A DNA stretch of 64,000 bases. It comes from Capra hircus. Lineage: Eukaryota > Chordata > Mammalia > Artiodactyla > Bovidae. This document shows, piece by piece, positions 33,551 through 45,530 of this stretch (positions are counted from its first letter, which is position 1; each line of letters begins with the position of its first letter). A model generated the notes under the pieces. The model had not been told where the DNA came from, searched no databases, and saw only the letters and a program-made list of their open reading frames with translations. The position numbers and the translations under genes are program-made. Location: contig NC_030820.1 of NCBI RefSeq assembly GCF_001704415.2, positions 44,560,036 to 44,624,035 of the forward strand. Reading direction: 5' to 3'.

Positions 33551-34939
33551 ATATTCTTGATCAGGTTCAAAGTACATTCCAAGGTATTTGTGGAATAATA
33601 CAGTATTGATGCAGAAGTGTTATCTTTTTCACTCTCTGACAGGTTCAAAGGAAAGAACACTGCATCTTGAGTTCCAGAAGTTAACATAAGTCTAATAACT
33701 CCCCCCTTAACCTTTTTTCCCTTCCTGAACTACATTCACATCTATGCAGCATTTTCAGTGTTATATTTTATATTCTACTCTGTAACATGTACATGTCATA
33801 TTTGATACTAGTTTGTAAGTTGCTTTCCAAGGTCAGGGCCATTGCAAACTTGATTTTCTACCATCACCCAGCACAGAGTTTTAGGTACTAATGGTTTATC
33901 AGTTGTGTCTTTAGCTTTTTGGTACGAACCACAAGATGTGCACTCAGTAATTTGAATCGTCACTCTAAACTAATCAGTAAGGTAAGTGTCCTTGTTTCTT
34001 CTCAAGCTTAAAATTGATGGTTAAGATGCCAAGGGAGTCAAAGCAGTAGGTTATATTTTAAGTCAAGAAGCAGTTCTTTCATGTCTATAAAGAATCAATA
34101 CCATTATCCCTTCTGTAAACAATCCCTTAGGTTTTAAATTATTTAAATGTTGGTGTTCTGAGTCATTGTTGTTCACTGGTATTATCTGATGTTCTAATGT
34201 GACAGTGAAGCCTGTTAAACCTTACATGTCTGGCTTAATGGGAAGCATGTGAAGGGAGTTCTTTTTGGATTGACTCTTAACAATTGACCGTTTTTATACT
34301 TTAAATGTAATACAGTGGTAGTGTGCAGCCAACTAAGATCTGATAGCAAGAACAAAATCTTTGTTTCCTTTATTACAATTATTTTTGACCCTGGACCCTC
34401 CTGGGTCCTTGTTGGGGGTGGGATGGTGGGATGGTGTAGTTTGGACATGGGGAGCTCGTAACTGCGGTCATAAACGCTCCTTCGAGAGAAGCCACTGCTC
34501 TGAGGAGTGTCACATTCGCTCTGCATTTTGTTTCCAGTGCCTGGGAGGTGGAAACTTCCAGGATGCCTTTGGCCACATCCCCAGTCCTGGAGGACTGAAC
34601 TTGTATTTGTGTCTTCAGTAAATCTGTTCCTGGGAAGAGTGACTTGGAAGCGACCGGGTGCCTGGTAAGTTTCTTCTTGAGATTGTTTAACTGATTCACA
34701 CACATACACAAAAACAGGTCATGCAGTAAATCATGCTCTTTATCAGAAACGAAACCAGAATGTTAGGCTCTAATCACGAAAAAGAGTGAACTTTGGTTTT
34801 GAAAATAGAGAAGTTGTCCATTGATTTCAGTCAATGTTCACAGCAGATCCTAAATCAATAAAGCACTGCTTTTCCTTGAAACATTTCTGTCATCATCTCA
34901 GTCATCATAAAACCCAGCTCCCACGGGTCTTCTCTCTTG
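33551..34939. other. Intergenic stretch, no gene seen
   Basis: AT-rich to 34340, mixed after. No recognised repeat. Reverse-strand open frames at 34215-34711 overlap each other in different frames and show no family similarity. Confidence 0.4.
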
Positions 34940-35090
34940 TGCAGGTACTTGGCTAAGAGCTGGACCCTACAACAGATCACACTGATTTCCTCGTTTTGCA
35001 GAAGGTGAAAAGATGGCACAGAGAGGTTATGTAACAAGCCCCTAGGTTGTACAGCTGGAAGAGCTGCACCTGGGGTTTAGATCTGGCCCT
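34940..35090 (+). repeat. MIR remnant
   Basis: TGATTTCCTCGTTTTGCAGA, GATGGCACAGAGAGGTTATG, TAACAAGCCCCTAGGTTGTA and GGGGTTTAGATCTGGCCCTG are the core and 3' half of MIR. Confidence 0.65.
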
Positions 35091-35383
35091 GGATTGGTCT
35101 TGTCAACTGCAGTACAATATTGCCTCTCAGGCAGAAGTGAGGCAGGTAAGCACAGGTATTACAGGTACTGTGACATCGCAGCTGGTGGAGCTAGGACTGT
35201 GTCCAGTCTACTCCCAGCCCGAGGTCACCTCCAGCACTTGCTGTGGTTGGAGGGCCCCACCAGGTTCACTCCAAGGTGCTCACAGTCCTCGCTCTGGTCT
35301 AGTTTTTTGCCCAGGTGATTGTGGGAAGCTGTTTAACTCCTCCTTGGTCTCACGTGAGTGATTGAGTGAGTGAGCATGCTGCC

Positions 35384-35448
35384 TCTGAGGAGGGCATGAC
35401 CACCCACTCCAGGCTTCTTGCCTGGAGAACCCCATGGACAGAGGAGCC
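35384..35448 (+). mobile_element. Short Bov-A fragment
   Basis: GAGGGCATGACCACCCACTC to CCCCATGGACAGAGGAGCC, about 65 bp, cut at both ends. Confidence 0.7.
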
Positions 35449-35449
35449 T

Positions 35450-35995
35450 CAGTTTCCTATTTGCTAGTGTAACAAATGACCACAAACTCAGTGGCTCAAA
35501 ACAGCACACAAGGACTTCCTGGTGGTCCAGTGGCTAAAACTCTGCACTTCCAATGCAGGGGGCCTGATCTCTGGTCAGGGAACTAGACCCCACATGCCAC
35601 AACTAAGACCTGGCATAGCCGAATAAATAAAAATAAACAGATATTAAAAAACCCAAACAGCACACATTTCAGTCTTGCAGTTCTGGGATTAGACGTCCAG
35701 AGTGGGTCTCACGGGTCTAAAACCAAGGGCTTGGCAGGGCTGGTTCCTGCTGAGGGTCCTGGAGAACCTGGTCCTTCCCATTCCCCTCCACTCCGGGCCC
35801 CTCTCTCTCCAAAGCCGGGATGTAGCCCCTTCTCTCTGATTTCTCTCCCACAAGGGCCCCTGTGGTCATACTGCTTCTCAGGACAGCCTCGCCATCTCAC
35901 CACCCTTAATACGATCATGCTGATGCAGTTATTTCTGCCATTAGGTTCACGCTCACAGGCTCCAGGGATCCGGGCCGGGGCCTGACTCACCTCAC
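35450..35995 (-). mobile_element. MLT1/MaLR-type LTR, split by CHR SINE
   Basis: GCTAGTGTAACAAATGACCA, ACTCAGTGGCTCAAAACAGC, then after the inserted SINE CAGTCTTGCAGTTCTGGGAT and CAAGGGCTTGGCAGGGCTGG. This is the reverse strand of an ERVL-MaLR LTR. Non-coding. Confidence 0.6.
35511..35654 (+). mobile_element. CHR-2 SINE with 12 bp target-site duplication
   Basis: GGACTTCCTGGTGGTCCAGT head, GATCTCTGGTCAGGGAACTA, A-rich tail. Flanked by AAACAGCACACA at 35499-35510 and 35655-35666. Confidence 0.88.
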
Positions 35996-36015
35996 TGTAA
36001 CGTGTGTAGGAGTGA

Positions 36016-36233
36016 TCGTGCTGAGTCGCTTCAGTCATGTCTGACTCTGTGCGGCCCCAGGGACTGTAGCCCACCAGGCTCCTCAGTCCGTGGGATTCTC
36101 CAGGCAAGAATCCTGGAGTGGGCTGCCACGCCTTCCTCCAGGGGATCCTCTCAACCTAGGAATCGAACCTGCATCTCTTATGTCTCCTGCACTGGCTGGC
36201 ATATTCTTTACCACAGCACCACCTGGGAAGCCC
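36016..36233 (-). mobile_element. Bov-tA SINE
   Basis: Reverse strand: GTGCTGAGTCGCTTCAGTCA start, GCTCCTCAGTCCGTGGGATT, GAATCGAACCTGCATCTCTT, end AGCACCACCTGGGAAGCCC. Confidence 0.9.
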
Positions 36234-36243
36234 ATGTAGGTAA

Positions 36244-37202
36244 CTTCAGTTCAGCTCAGTCGCTCAGTCGTGTCTGACTCTGAGACCCCATGAATCACAG
36301 CATGCCAGGCCTCCCTGTCCATCACCAACTCCCAGAGTTCACTCAAATGCATGTGTATCGAGTTGGTGATGCAATCCAGCCATCTCATCCTGTCGTCCCC
36401 TTCTCCTCCTGCCCCCAATCACTCCCAGCATCAGAGTCTTTTCCAATGAGTCAACTCTTCGCATGAAGTGGCCAAAGTATTGGAGTTTCAGCGTCAGAAT
36501 CAGTCCTTCCAATGAACACCCAGGACTGATCTCTTTTAGAATGAACTGGTTGGATCTCCTTGCAGTCCAAGGGACTCTCAAGAGTCTTCTCCAACACCAC
36601 AGTTTAAAAGCACCAATTCTTCAGTGTTCAGCTTTCTTCACAGTCCAACTCTCACATCCATACATGACCACTGGAAAAACCATAGCCTTGACTAGATGGA
36701 CCTTCGTTGGCAAAGTAATGTCTTTGCTTTTGAATATGCTATCTAGGTTGGTCATAACTTTCCTTCAAGGAGTAAGCGTCTTTTTAATTTCATGGCTGAA
36801 ATCACCATCTGCAGTGATTTTGGAGCCCAAAAAATAAAATCTGACACTGTTTCCCCATCTACTTCCCATGAAGTGATGGGACCAGATGTCATGATCTTCA
36901 TTTTCTGAATGTTGAGCTTTAAGCCAACTTTTTTCACTCTCCTCTTTCACTTTTACCAAGAGGTTCTTTAGCTCTTCTTCACTTTCTGCCATAAGGGTGG
37001 TGTCATCTGCATATCTGAGGTTATTGACATTTCTCCCGGCAATCTTGATTCCAGCTTGTCCTTCTTCCATCCCAGGGTTCTCATGATGTACTCTGCATTT
37101 AAGTTAAATGAGCAGAGTGACAATATACAGCTTTGATGTACTCCTTTGCCTATTTGGAACCAGTCTGGTCCACACAAAACCTACAAGGCTCTGCAAGGTT
37201 GG
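36244..37202 (-). mobile_element. BovB LINE, longest copy here, retains the YADD region
   Basis: Reverse strand, about 960 bp. Starts with the TTCAGTTCAGCTCAGTCGCT tail and runs back through the reverse-transcriptase frame. The RT catalytic YADD is encoded at 37013-37002, followed by MAESEEELKNLLVKVKEESE. The region before it (IGKGVHQSCILSL, about 37150) is the RT palm segment. Frame changes near 36890-36940 and elsewhere disrupt the ORF, and everything upstream of the palm (including the endonuclease) is missing. Confidence 0.93.
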
Positions 37203-38209
37203 TTCATACCCAATTTCCTTGTTGTTGTTGTTTTTTTTTTGCTTTACGTTTTTAAGTTCTTATTTTCCTCTCCTGCTAGAGCAGCTGATGGAGAATGAAA
37301 GGAATTTAAAAAGTAAATATTCAAGTGGGATACATTAAAAGCTGAGCTTGGGTGTCTTTGCCCCCAAGACATGCACTCAGAGGGATAGCCTGGCCAGCTC
37401 TGGGCAGCCCCACCCCATAGAGGGGCAGAATATGGCTTCCTCTCATTTCCAAGTTTCACACAGGTGAGACGCAGGTTTACCGTGTGGACTCTGTGGCTGA
37501 GGTGAGCCGTGTGAGGAGAGCGCCCTCGCTCCCTGCCCTGCCTGCGCCCCACCTGCTCCGTCAGTGATGCTGGATAGAGAACGAGCACTAAGTCAGATGG
37601 GCATCCTCGCCCTGTGCTGGGGAAGCCTCCCCTTCAGTCCTGGACCCCTCAGTTCCTCCTGTCCTCACACAGACTCTCACTGCACTCAGGAACAGAACTG
37701 AGTTTCTCTCCTGTCTCCTCCCACATGGCTGGAATGAGGGGCCAGCGCTGTCTTCTCTTCCTCATTCCGCCTTCCCAAGCCTATGGAAAATTACATTAGC
37801 AGTGTGTGTGTGGGGGGGGGGAGACACATTTCCGAGATGGAAAAACAGCTTGGTTCACACTTTGGAGGATGTGGCTTTGGGTGGTTCTCAACCCAGAGTC
37901 TTTCTTTCCTTTCGAACGCCTGCCTGCTTGTTTCCTTGTGGTCATTCAGTCCAGCTAAGAAAACCAGAGGCCACAGAAATAGGTGAATAAGTAAAGACAA
38001 CTCAGTGTGCCCATGTTTGTATGGCTATTGCTTTTACATTCCATTTTCCCCTTCTTGCAGGTGATTCCTCTGATGGAACTGTTCTCCTAGCCGGCTATGA
38101 TGGTTTATTCCATGCGTCACATTTTCTGTGACAGATGGAATAAATGTGCCCAGAAACGTGCTCAAACACTGTTCTTGATGTTTCTATGAAACTGTTTATG
38201 GGTGAGGGT
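37203..38209. other. Intergenic stretch, no gene seen
   Basis: A poly-T run at 37230-37240 and a G-run at 37809-37820. No family-level match in either strand. Confidence 0.4.
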
Positions 38210-38222
38210 AATGTTGAAATGG

Positions 38223-38481
38223 CACCCCACTCCAGCACTCTTGCCTGGAAAATCCCATGAACGGAGGAGCCTGGTAGGCCGCAGTCCATGGGGTCACTGA
38301 GAGTCAGACATGACTGAGCGACTTCACTTTCACTTTTCACTTTCATGCATTGGAGAAGGAAATGGCAACCCACTCCAGTGTTCTTGCCTGGAGAATCCCA
38401 GGGAGCGGGGAGCCTCATGGGCTGCATGACCCCTATGGGGTCGCACAGAGTCGGACACGACTGTAGCGACTTAGCAGCAGC
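38223..38481 (+). mobile_element. Bov-A2 SINE with 13 bp target-site duplication
   Basis: Two Bov-A monomers joined by a CTTTCACTTTTCACTTTCAT linker, tail TTAGCAGCAGC. Flanked by AATGTTGAAATGG at 38210-38222 and 38482-38494. Confidence 0.93.
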
Positions 38482-38494
38482 AATGTTGAAATGG

Positions 38495-38717
38495 TCAGGC
38501 CCTGAGTAAAGCAGGTCCCACACCCCAAATGTGGTGGGCTTCGTCCAATCAGTTGAAGGCCTGGATAAAGCAGTGACTGAGCTCCCTGGACCAAGAGGGA
38601 ATTGTCCAGCAGACATCCTTGAGCTCCAGCTGCCCTGGCCTCCAGCCCACTGGCCTCCCATATCCTGAGGGAGTTTGCCAAGTCTCCACAATCACATGAG
38701 CCAATTTCTTGAAATAA

Positions 38718-38798
<81 letters not shown>

Positions 38799-38850
38799 TA
38801 TTCCGTTGGTTCTCTTTGGTTCTGTTTCTCTGGAGAACCCTGGCCTTTTT
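38495..38850 (+). repeat. Ancient eutherian interspersed repeat, 3' part (same family as 16081-16300)
   Basis: CTGAGTAAAGCAGGTCCCAC, TCCAATCAGTTGAAGGCCTG, AATCACATGAGCCAATTTCT and, after the microsatellite, GTTTCTCTGGAGAACCCTGG. The order matches the second half of the repeat at 16 kb. Confidence 0.6.
38721..38800. repeat. Compound (TC)n(TA)n(T)n microsatellite
   Basis: About 13 TC units, about 13 TA units, then about 18 T. It lies inside the ancient repeat at the spot where family members usually carry a TATA-rich stretch, so it grew from pre-existing sequence. Confidence 0.95.
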
Positions 38851-39479
38851 CTCAAACATTTAACCTACTTTTGAAGACAGGATGGGGTGGCCCTTTCTGA
38901 GCTGGGAGGGGCAGGAATGACAAGCACAGAGCCAGTACTGGGCTCTGAGCTGTGATGAAGTAGGGGTGGGGCAGAACCTCCTCCCTGGTGGCCAGGCTCA
39001 GTGTCCACCCTGTCACTTCCCACTTCCCACCTGGGTGGGCGTGTGTGGCTCATGTGACAGACTCCGTGAAGTGGCGTGAGCTGTTTCCAGCATGGTACTA
39101 TAGGTATGGCTGGGTAGACGAACCATGATGCGGATAATTAGGAAAAAGTCAGCCAGGTTTTGCTCTAGAAAGTGTGCTGGAATTCCTTTGTGAGTTCCTT
39201 TGTGAATTGTGAATTCCTTCCTCACAATTCTTTTGTGAGGAATCAGGAGAGACCACTGTAGAAATGTCCTTGTCTTGACTGTATTGCGAAAAGGAGCATT
39301 TCTGGTCACCAAAAACTTGTTTAATCGGTTTGACCTTATACACAGGGAATTAAGCATTTAATGGACTGAATGTTACATTACCTCGTGTGAACTTGCTTGA
39401 GGTTTCATAATTCTTCCTGGATAAAGGTAAGCTTTCATAATTCACAGCTGAGATTTTTTTTGGAGAAATTTTTATTTTA

Positions 39480-39614
39480 TTAAAATTTTATTTATTTAAT
39501 TTTGGGCCATGCTATGTGGCATGTGGGATCTTGGCTTTCCAACCAGCAAATCCAATCCAAGCCCCCTGCAGTGGGAGCACAGAGTCCTAACCACTGGACT
39601 CCCAGAGAATCCCC
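39480..39614 (-). mobile_element. CHR-2 type SINE
   Basis: Reverse strand: TTTTGGGCCATGCTATGTGG, GGATCTTGGCTTTCCAACCA, AGAGTCCTAACCACTGGACT and a CCCAGAGAATCCCC end. Confidence 0.75.
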
Positions 39615-39715
39615 TTAGAGACGTCTTTAAGTAAAAATCTTTCATGAGTGAATATTTGGAATGTTACCATAGGTTGTCAATGTATGTTAAGAGATTAACA
39701 TTACTGACTCAACAC

Positions 39716-40800
39716 AAAAAATAAATCCAAATAAAAGACAGGAGAAGGAGCTGACAGCATTTCTCTAAAAAAGATACACAAGTGGCCAAAAAGGCCGTGA
39801 AGAGATGCTGGACATCGCTAATCACCGGGGAAATGCAAATCAAACCCACAGTGAGATACCACTTATGCATGTCAGAATGGCTATTACCAAAAACAAAACA
39901 AAAAACCCCAAAACTTAAAACAGAAAATAACAAGTGTTGTGAAGATGTGGAGACTGGAACAGTTGTACTCTTCTGGTGGGCATGAAAACAGTACAGCCAC
40001 CATAAAAACAGAATGATAGCTTCTCAAAAGTTAAATAAACAATTACTATATGATCCAGCAAGTCCACTTATGGTTATTTATCCAAAACAATGTTAAGCAG
40101 AGACTCAAGCAGGTGTTCATAGCACTACTCACAATAGCTAAAGGTGGTTTAGAGGCGAAGCGGTGTCCAACTCCCCCAATCCCATGGACTGTAACCTACC
40201 AGGCTCCTCTGCCCACGGGGTTTCCCAGACAAGAACGCTGCGGTGGGTTGCCATGCCCTTCTCCAGGGGATCTTCCCAACCCAGGGACTGGACTCGGGTC
40301 TCTTGTGTCTCCTGCATTGCTGGCAGATCCTTTGCTGACGGAGCCACCAGGAAGCCCGCTGAAACCTGGAGGCCACCCAGTGGCCACTGGCAGACGAACG
40401 GAGAAGCGAAATGGGTAGAAGCACACAGTGGAATATCATTCGGCTTTGAAAAGGAAGGAAGTTCTGACACATGTTACAACACGGATGAAGGCTTCATGTT
40501 AAGTGCAACAAGCCAGTCACAAAAAGACAAATGCTGTATGAATCCATGAGGAGTCATTGCATGAGGTCCCTAGAGAATCAAGCAATGGAGACACAAAGTA
40601 GGATGGTGGGGGCCAGGGTCTGGGGATAAGGGGAAACGGGGAGTTGTTGAGTAATAGGGACAGACTTTCAGTTTGGGAAGCTGAGAAAGTTCTGGTGATG
40701 ACGGTGGTGATGGTTTACAACAATGTGAATTAGTGCCATTGAGTGCACACTTAAAATTGATTAAAATGGTAAACTTTATGTTACGTATATTTTACCAAGA
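39716..40800 (+). mobile_element. L1 fragment (ORF2 end to 3' UTR), split by Bov-tA
   Basis: AAAAAGATACACAAGTGGCC, AATGCAAATCAAACCCACAG, GGAGACTGGAACAGTTGTAC and, after the SINE, GGAATATCATTCGGCTTTGA and CGGATGAAGGCTTCATGTTA are the distal L1 sequence in sense order. Diverged, no intact frame. Confidence 0.85.
40150..40358 (-). mobile_element. Bov-tA SINE inside L1
   Basis: Reverse strand: CCCATGGACTGTAACCTACC, GGGACTGGACTCGGGTCTCT, end GAGCCACCAGGAAGCCC. Interrupts the L1 between AATAGCTAAAGGTGG and AAACCTGGAGGCCACCCAG. Confidence 0.88.
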
Positions 40801-41369
40801 TAAAAAGACATTATTTCTTTCAATCTTAACCTCCTTGTCGTGATATTGTATTTGTTTTTTTTAGACTCTGACAACTCATACTTTCAGTTTCTGAAAGCAG
40901 CTTCTTCATAAATTGACTATACAGGACAATTTCCCAATGTATTAATCATCTCTGCTAAAAATACAGCTGTGCACTGGGAATGTTTTCCAGGAAGTCTAAG
41001 AATCCTAGATCAAAGTTGTGTTTTATGGTCCCTGAGAAACAATGGCCTTCTTCAAAGTTTCAGGGAGGTAGCATTGAGCGTTTAGCCCTGTGTGCATGGC
41101 TTTAGGGTTTCGAACCACGAGCCCTGGCTGCTACGCTGCCCACATGACCCTAGACATGAGGGCACAAGGCTCTCTTATTTACTCTCATGTACCCTCGGAA
41201 GCCTAAAATCAATTTTTGGTGACTAAGTTATTGAATGTCTTTTCCACTTCATTTCTGGGTAGATTAATCTTGGAGACGTTAAATTCTTTCTTTCGGATAC
41301 TGAATCCATGTTCTGGGTCCTCGCTGATATCCGTGTTCAGATACTGAATCTGTGTTCTGATACAGTTCT

Positions 41370-41560
41370 GGGCTGTATGCTGGGACCTGGTGACTCCAGC
41401 CTTACCCCAGAGGGCTGGCAGCTTAGCCCTCGAGGCTCCAGGTGGAGCCTTGATCTTGGAGTCCGGCCTCCAGAGCTGGAGAAGTCTGTGTCGGTAGTTT
41501 GTAAGCCTCCCAGTCTGTGTTCTGTCACAGCAGGCTGCACGGAACCCAGGCACTGCCACG
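41370..41560 (+). mobile_element. MLT1/MaLR-type LTR 3' remnant
   Basis: TTGATCTTGGAGTCCGGCCT, CCAGAGCTGGAGAAG and GTAAGCCTCCCAGTCTGTGT match the end of an ERVL-MaLR LTR. The reverse-strand open frame here (41209-41691) is a by-product. Confidence 0.5.
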
Positions 41561-41804
41561 TTTTCCACGGCCCAGCCTCCCTCAGCCTGTCGGTAAGAGG
41601 GACGAACACTAGAGTCTGCTCCTTCGGGAGCCTCTCGCTCCATCAAATGAGGTGATTTCCAGCAGCCCCTGCCCTGTGCAACCCTGGACACACCCGAGCT
41701 CCTTCTGGGTACTGAGCTCCGTGCACTGTGACCTCTTGTACCAAAGTAGATGATATAACTAGTTCATATGATCCACGCTGACTTTTGAAAGTCTCACACT
41801 AATG

Positions 41805-42237
41805 CAAACCAGTGGTCACGTATGGATGTGAGAGTTGGACCATAAAGAAAGCTGAGCCGAAAAATTGATGCTTTTGAACTGTGGTGTTGGAGAAAACTCT
41901 TGAGTGTCCCTTGGACTCCAAGGAGTCCATCCTAAAGGAAATCAATCCTGAATATCCATTGGAAGGACTGATGCTGAAGCTGAAACTCCAGTACTCTGGC
42001 CACCTGATACGAAGAACTGACTCATTAGAAAAGACCCTGATGCTGGGAAAGATAGAAGGCAGGAGGAGAAGGGGATGACAGAGGATGAGATGGTTGGATG
42101 ACATCACCGACTCGGTGGACATGAGTTTGAGTAAGCTCTGGGAGTTGGTGATGGACAGGGAAGCCTGGCATGTTGCAGTCCATGGGGTTGCAAAGAGTCG
42201 GACCTGACTGAGCCACAGAAACTGAATTGAGCTGAAT
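41805..42237 (+). mobile_element. BovB LINE 3' fragment
   Basis: Begins GTCACGTATGGATGTGAGAG (the YGCESW-coding segment), continues through AGGCAGGAGGAGAAGGGGAT to GAGTCGGACCTGACTGAGC. A one-base loss near 41857 breaks the frame. Confidence 0.92.
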
Positions 42238-43429
42238 GTAAACCTTGCCCTTTCGGCTAGAGGGCAGGCAGCTCTGGAGGCAAACTATGACTCCTTGAAT
42301 CCTTTCATTTCAAGTCACTCCTGTAGCGCAAAGAATCACGTGCTGTGGTGAAGGCCTCCTCATGTCCAGCGTCGTTGGATAAATAACACACCTTGGGCAC
42401 TTTTGCTTGGGTCACCCTGACAATTCTTTGATGCGCAGACTTGCATGAGACCACCAGAGGGAGCACGACGCTGGACCACACACGCAGGCACACACAGCCT
42501 GGTCCCATTCATCCCGTCCTCCACAGGAGGATGCCCACGGCTCAGCCTCTGACCCCGCCAGCTGTGTCCAGCACGAAGGGCTAATCAGGAAAATGCAAAT
42601 GAACGAGGGACAGAAGCGGGCAGTTTCCTGGGCTGACAGCATCCCTCGGGCCGGCACAAATCACGAGCACCAGCAACAGATTGTTCTTTTCTCCAAGGAA
42701 GCAAAAGAGACCAACACCAACACCATGAATTGTCGTAGAAATGCAAACTTTTCCCGCCAGGGAGCAGTGTTGATGCTGCCCCGGGTGGAGAACTGTATAC
42801 CCACTGCCCACTGCTGGGAATTGCAGGATTCACCCAGGGGATCACTGGGAATCGCTGGGTCACCAGACCTCCTCTGACCTGTTACCAACCCTTGACCTGG
42901 TCCAGTGAGACCGTGGCTCCCCTCATCCCAAGCCCGGGTACCTGGGTCTGGCCTGGTCTCAGCTGGTTGGGTCCATCATGGCCCTGAGGGTCCCCCCACC
43001 CCGGCAGGGTGACACGCAGGACATGTGTGTTGTGCTGAGAGCTGAGTGGGCAGGCCATCCCCTCCCACATGCCAGCAGGGTTCCCAGGCTTGGCACCCTC
43101 GGCCCACCGGCCTCACACAGCCACACAGAGGGCGCAGACAGAGCCCAGACTGAGCAGATCAGGGCCTCGCCGGGAGCGGGGCACAGAGCTAGGCTGAGAG
43201 TGCCACGGGACCGAAACCCTGGCTGGGTCACCCTCCCAAGTTCCTCACTCAGTCTAGGACTCAGCTTAGTTATCAGATAGGAAGAAACTCCCTTCCACAG
43301 GCAGGATGCTGAGCTGGGCAGCCCTGGACCTGCCCTGTCTTCATAACCCTAAACAGCATCTTTCCAACTGCCTCTCGCTCACAACCACTTGCTCTCTTGG
43401 TCCAAGTGTAATTATTTGTCTTCCAAATT
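42238..43429. other. Intergenic stretch, no gene seen
   Basis: Moderately GC-rich from 42450 to 43250. Overlapping short open frames on both strands without domain or codon bias. Confidence 0.4.
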
Positions 43430-43900
43430 TTACTTATTTATTTTTGATAAAAATTGTGCCTATTTAAGGGGTCTGATGTGGCGGTTTGATACACGTACAT
43501 TGTGAAATGATTGCCACAATCGAGCTAATTAACACACATTAAACACATCCACCACCTTCCATAAATACGTTTTTATTTTCTTTTTGTGGTGAGGACACTT
43601 AAGATCCACTCTTCCACTCTTTTAGAAAATTTCAAGTATACAATGCACCACTGCTAACATACTATCGACCATGGGATTTTTGCAGAAACCAAAATCTGTG
43701 AGCTAATATGTCTCCGGTCAGTAGTGTGTTAACTAGAGTCTCAACTGTGGTTCAACCCCAGGGCTTATGCACCCGATGATGGAAGTGTGTGCCCTTTGAC
43801 CACCACCCCCCTGACCACCCCCCTACCCCGGCCCCTGGAGACCACACCTCCACTCTCTAATCTTGGAGTTTAATTTTCTATTTTTTTTTAGATCCCACAG
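43430..43900 (-). mobile_element. Old L1 3' UTR fragment
   Basis: TTTGATAAAAATTGTGCCTA, GGTTTGATACACGTACATTG, GCCACAATCGAGCTAATTAA and CACCACCTTCCATAAATACG are the reverse complement of the L1M 3' end. Right boundary approximate. Confidence 0.65.
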
Positions 43901-44518
43901 GCTAAACCACACTCTCTGAAAGGTGATTATCTGCTTAAAAAAGAGAAGAATAAAAAATAAGGATATCATGCATCAGAAAACCTATACAAACAAGGGGCTG
44001 GGATCTGGTGGACTCCTGGACTCTGGAGGACATGCTTGGGTCTTCTCCAGGACCGTCTAGCAGGAGGGTGGCTCTTTCCTTGCCCATGTGGGTTCTCCTG
44101 GCATCTCTTTCGGAAAGCATCGAGCCTTTCCTGAGGGACACAGGGACTCCAGGCCAGGTTGGGGACTCAAACCCACATGGTTGGTAGCACTGATTTCCTG
44201 GGATTGCCTGTGTCCTTCTGTGTCCGATAGGTGGTGGGGAGCTGCCTGATGCTGACCCTCAGAGAAATGCTGTAGCACCCAGGTAACTCCCAGAAAACGG
44301 GAGGAATAAGAACCCTGTGGTGCCAGAGAGCAGAAGCTTCACCCATGAGAGGGCAGGGTGGGGGGAGCAAAGCCTGGATGGAGTGACTGACACCAAGCCA
44401 GGCCCTGAGGAGCTCCTGGCGCAAGGCCTCTGTGTCCCCCCTTTCTGTGATTACAGGGAACAGCCTTCATTCAGCCTCCATGACCTTCCCTGAGTCCCAG
44501 TGGGGAGATTCAAGCAGT

Positions 44519-44995
44519 TGTTAACTAGGGAAAAGAGGGGAGGTGAGACCAGGTAGACGCAGTCAAGAGCAGCCTCGGGGAAGGGTCCTGGTTTCCCATC
44601 AATGGATACATACAACCATGTCTTTGAGCTCTTTTGCTCAAGACTGAAAACCCTCTAGGTGGGAGAAGTTAACGATTAATGATGGTATGGCTGCCCACAA
44701 GCACAGAGACCCCAGACCAGCTGACCTGAAGGTTGACGATGCTGACCTCTACTTACCTCACCACCCACCCATCAGAAGAATGTCCATAGACTGGTCATGC
44801 CCTGTTTAAACAATTACTATAAAACTTCTTGCTATCTCCCCAAGTTGGGATATTTGGTTTGGAAGGCCTGAGCCCACCGTGTCTCCCTGTGCCTGGCAAA
44901 GCAGTAAAGCTATCCTTTCCTACTTCACCCAAAACTCTGTCCCTGAGATTTGATTTGGCATCAGTATACAGACAAGCCAAGCTTTTGGCACCATG
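44519..44995 (+). mobile_element. Putative solo LTR of an endogenous retrovirus
   Basis: Starts TGTTAACTAGGG; carries GCAGTAAAGCTATCCTTTCC (polyadenylation-signal region, about 44900) followed by AACTCTGTCCCTGAGATTTG and a TTTTGGCACC end. The layout resembles the R-U5 end of the element at 21900-22300 but is a different family. No internal region follows. Confidence 0.5.
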
Positions 44996-45530
44996 ACCGC
45001 AGCGAGTGGAGTCTGTGTGCTGCCGGGTGAGCACAGGATGGAGGGCAGGATGAGCTAGGAATGACCGTCACGGTCCCTGGCCTGATTTCAGATCGCCCGG
45101 GGATTGCGTCTGCCAAGGGGGCTAGAAATCATCCCACCTCAGAAGCTGTTCCGAGGATTAGGTGAGTTCATATTTGCAGAGGGCTTAAAACGGTGGCTGG
45201 CAAGCAGTATACACAATAGAAAGGTTTACTCAATGTAGAAAATAATGAAAATCAATGACCTGTATATTGAAAATCCCAAAGAATCCACTAAAAATTGTGA
45301 GAAGTAATAAATGAGTTCAGCCAGGTTGCAGGATAGAAGATCAATATTTAAAAATCAATTGTGTTTCTATGAACTTGTAATGAACATCCTGAAAATGAAA
45401 TTAAGAAAATGACTCCACTCACAATAGCCTGAAAAAGAATAAAATACTAGGAATAAATTTAACAAAAGATGTACAAGGCAGGTGCTTTGAAAACTACCAA
45501 TGTTGAAAGAAACTCCAGAAAATCTAAGTA

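Noticed and set aside
41209..41691. 160-codon reverse-strand frame
   Set aside because: It covers an MLT1/MaLR-like LTR remnant on the opposite strand and has no domain.
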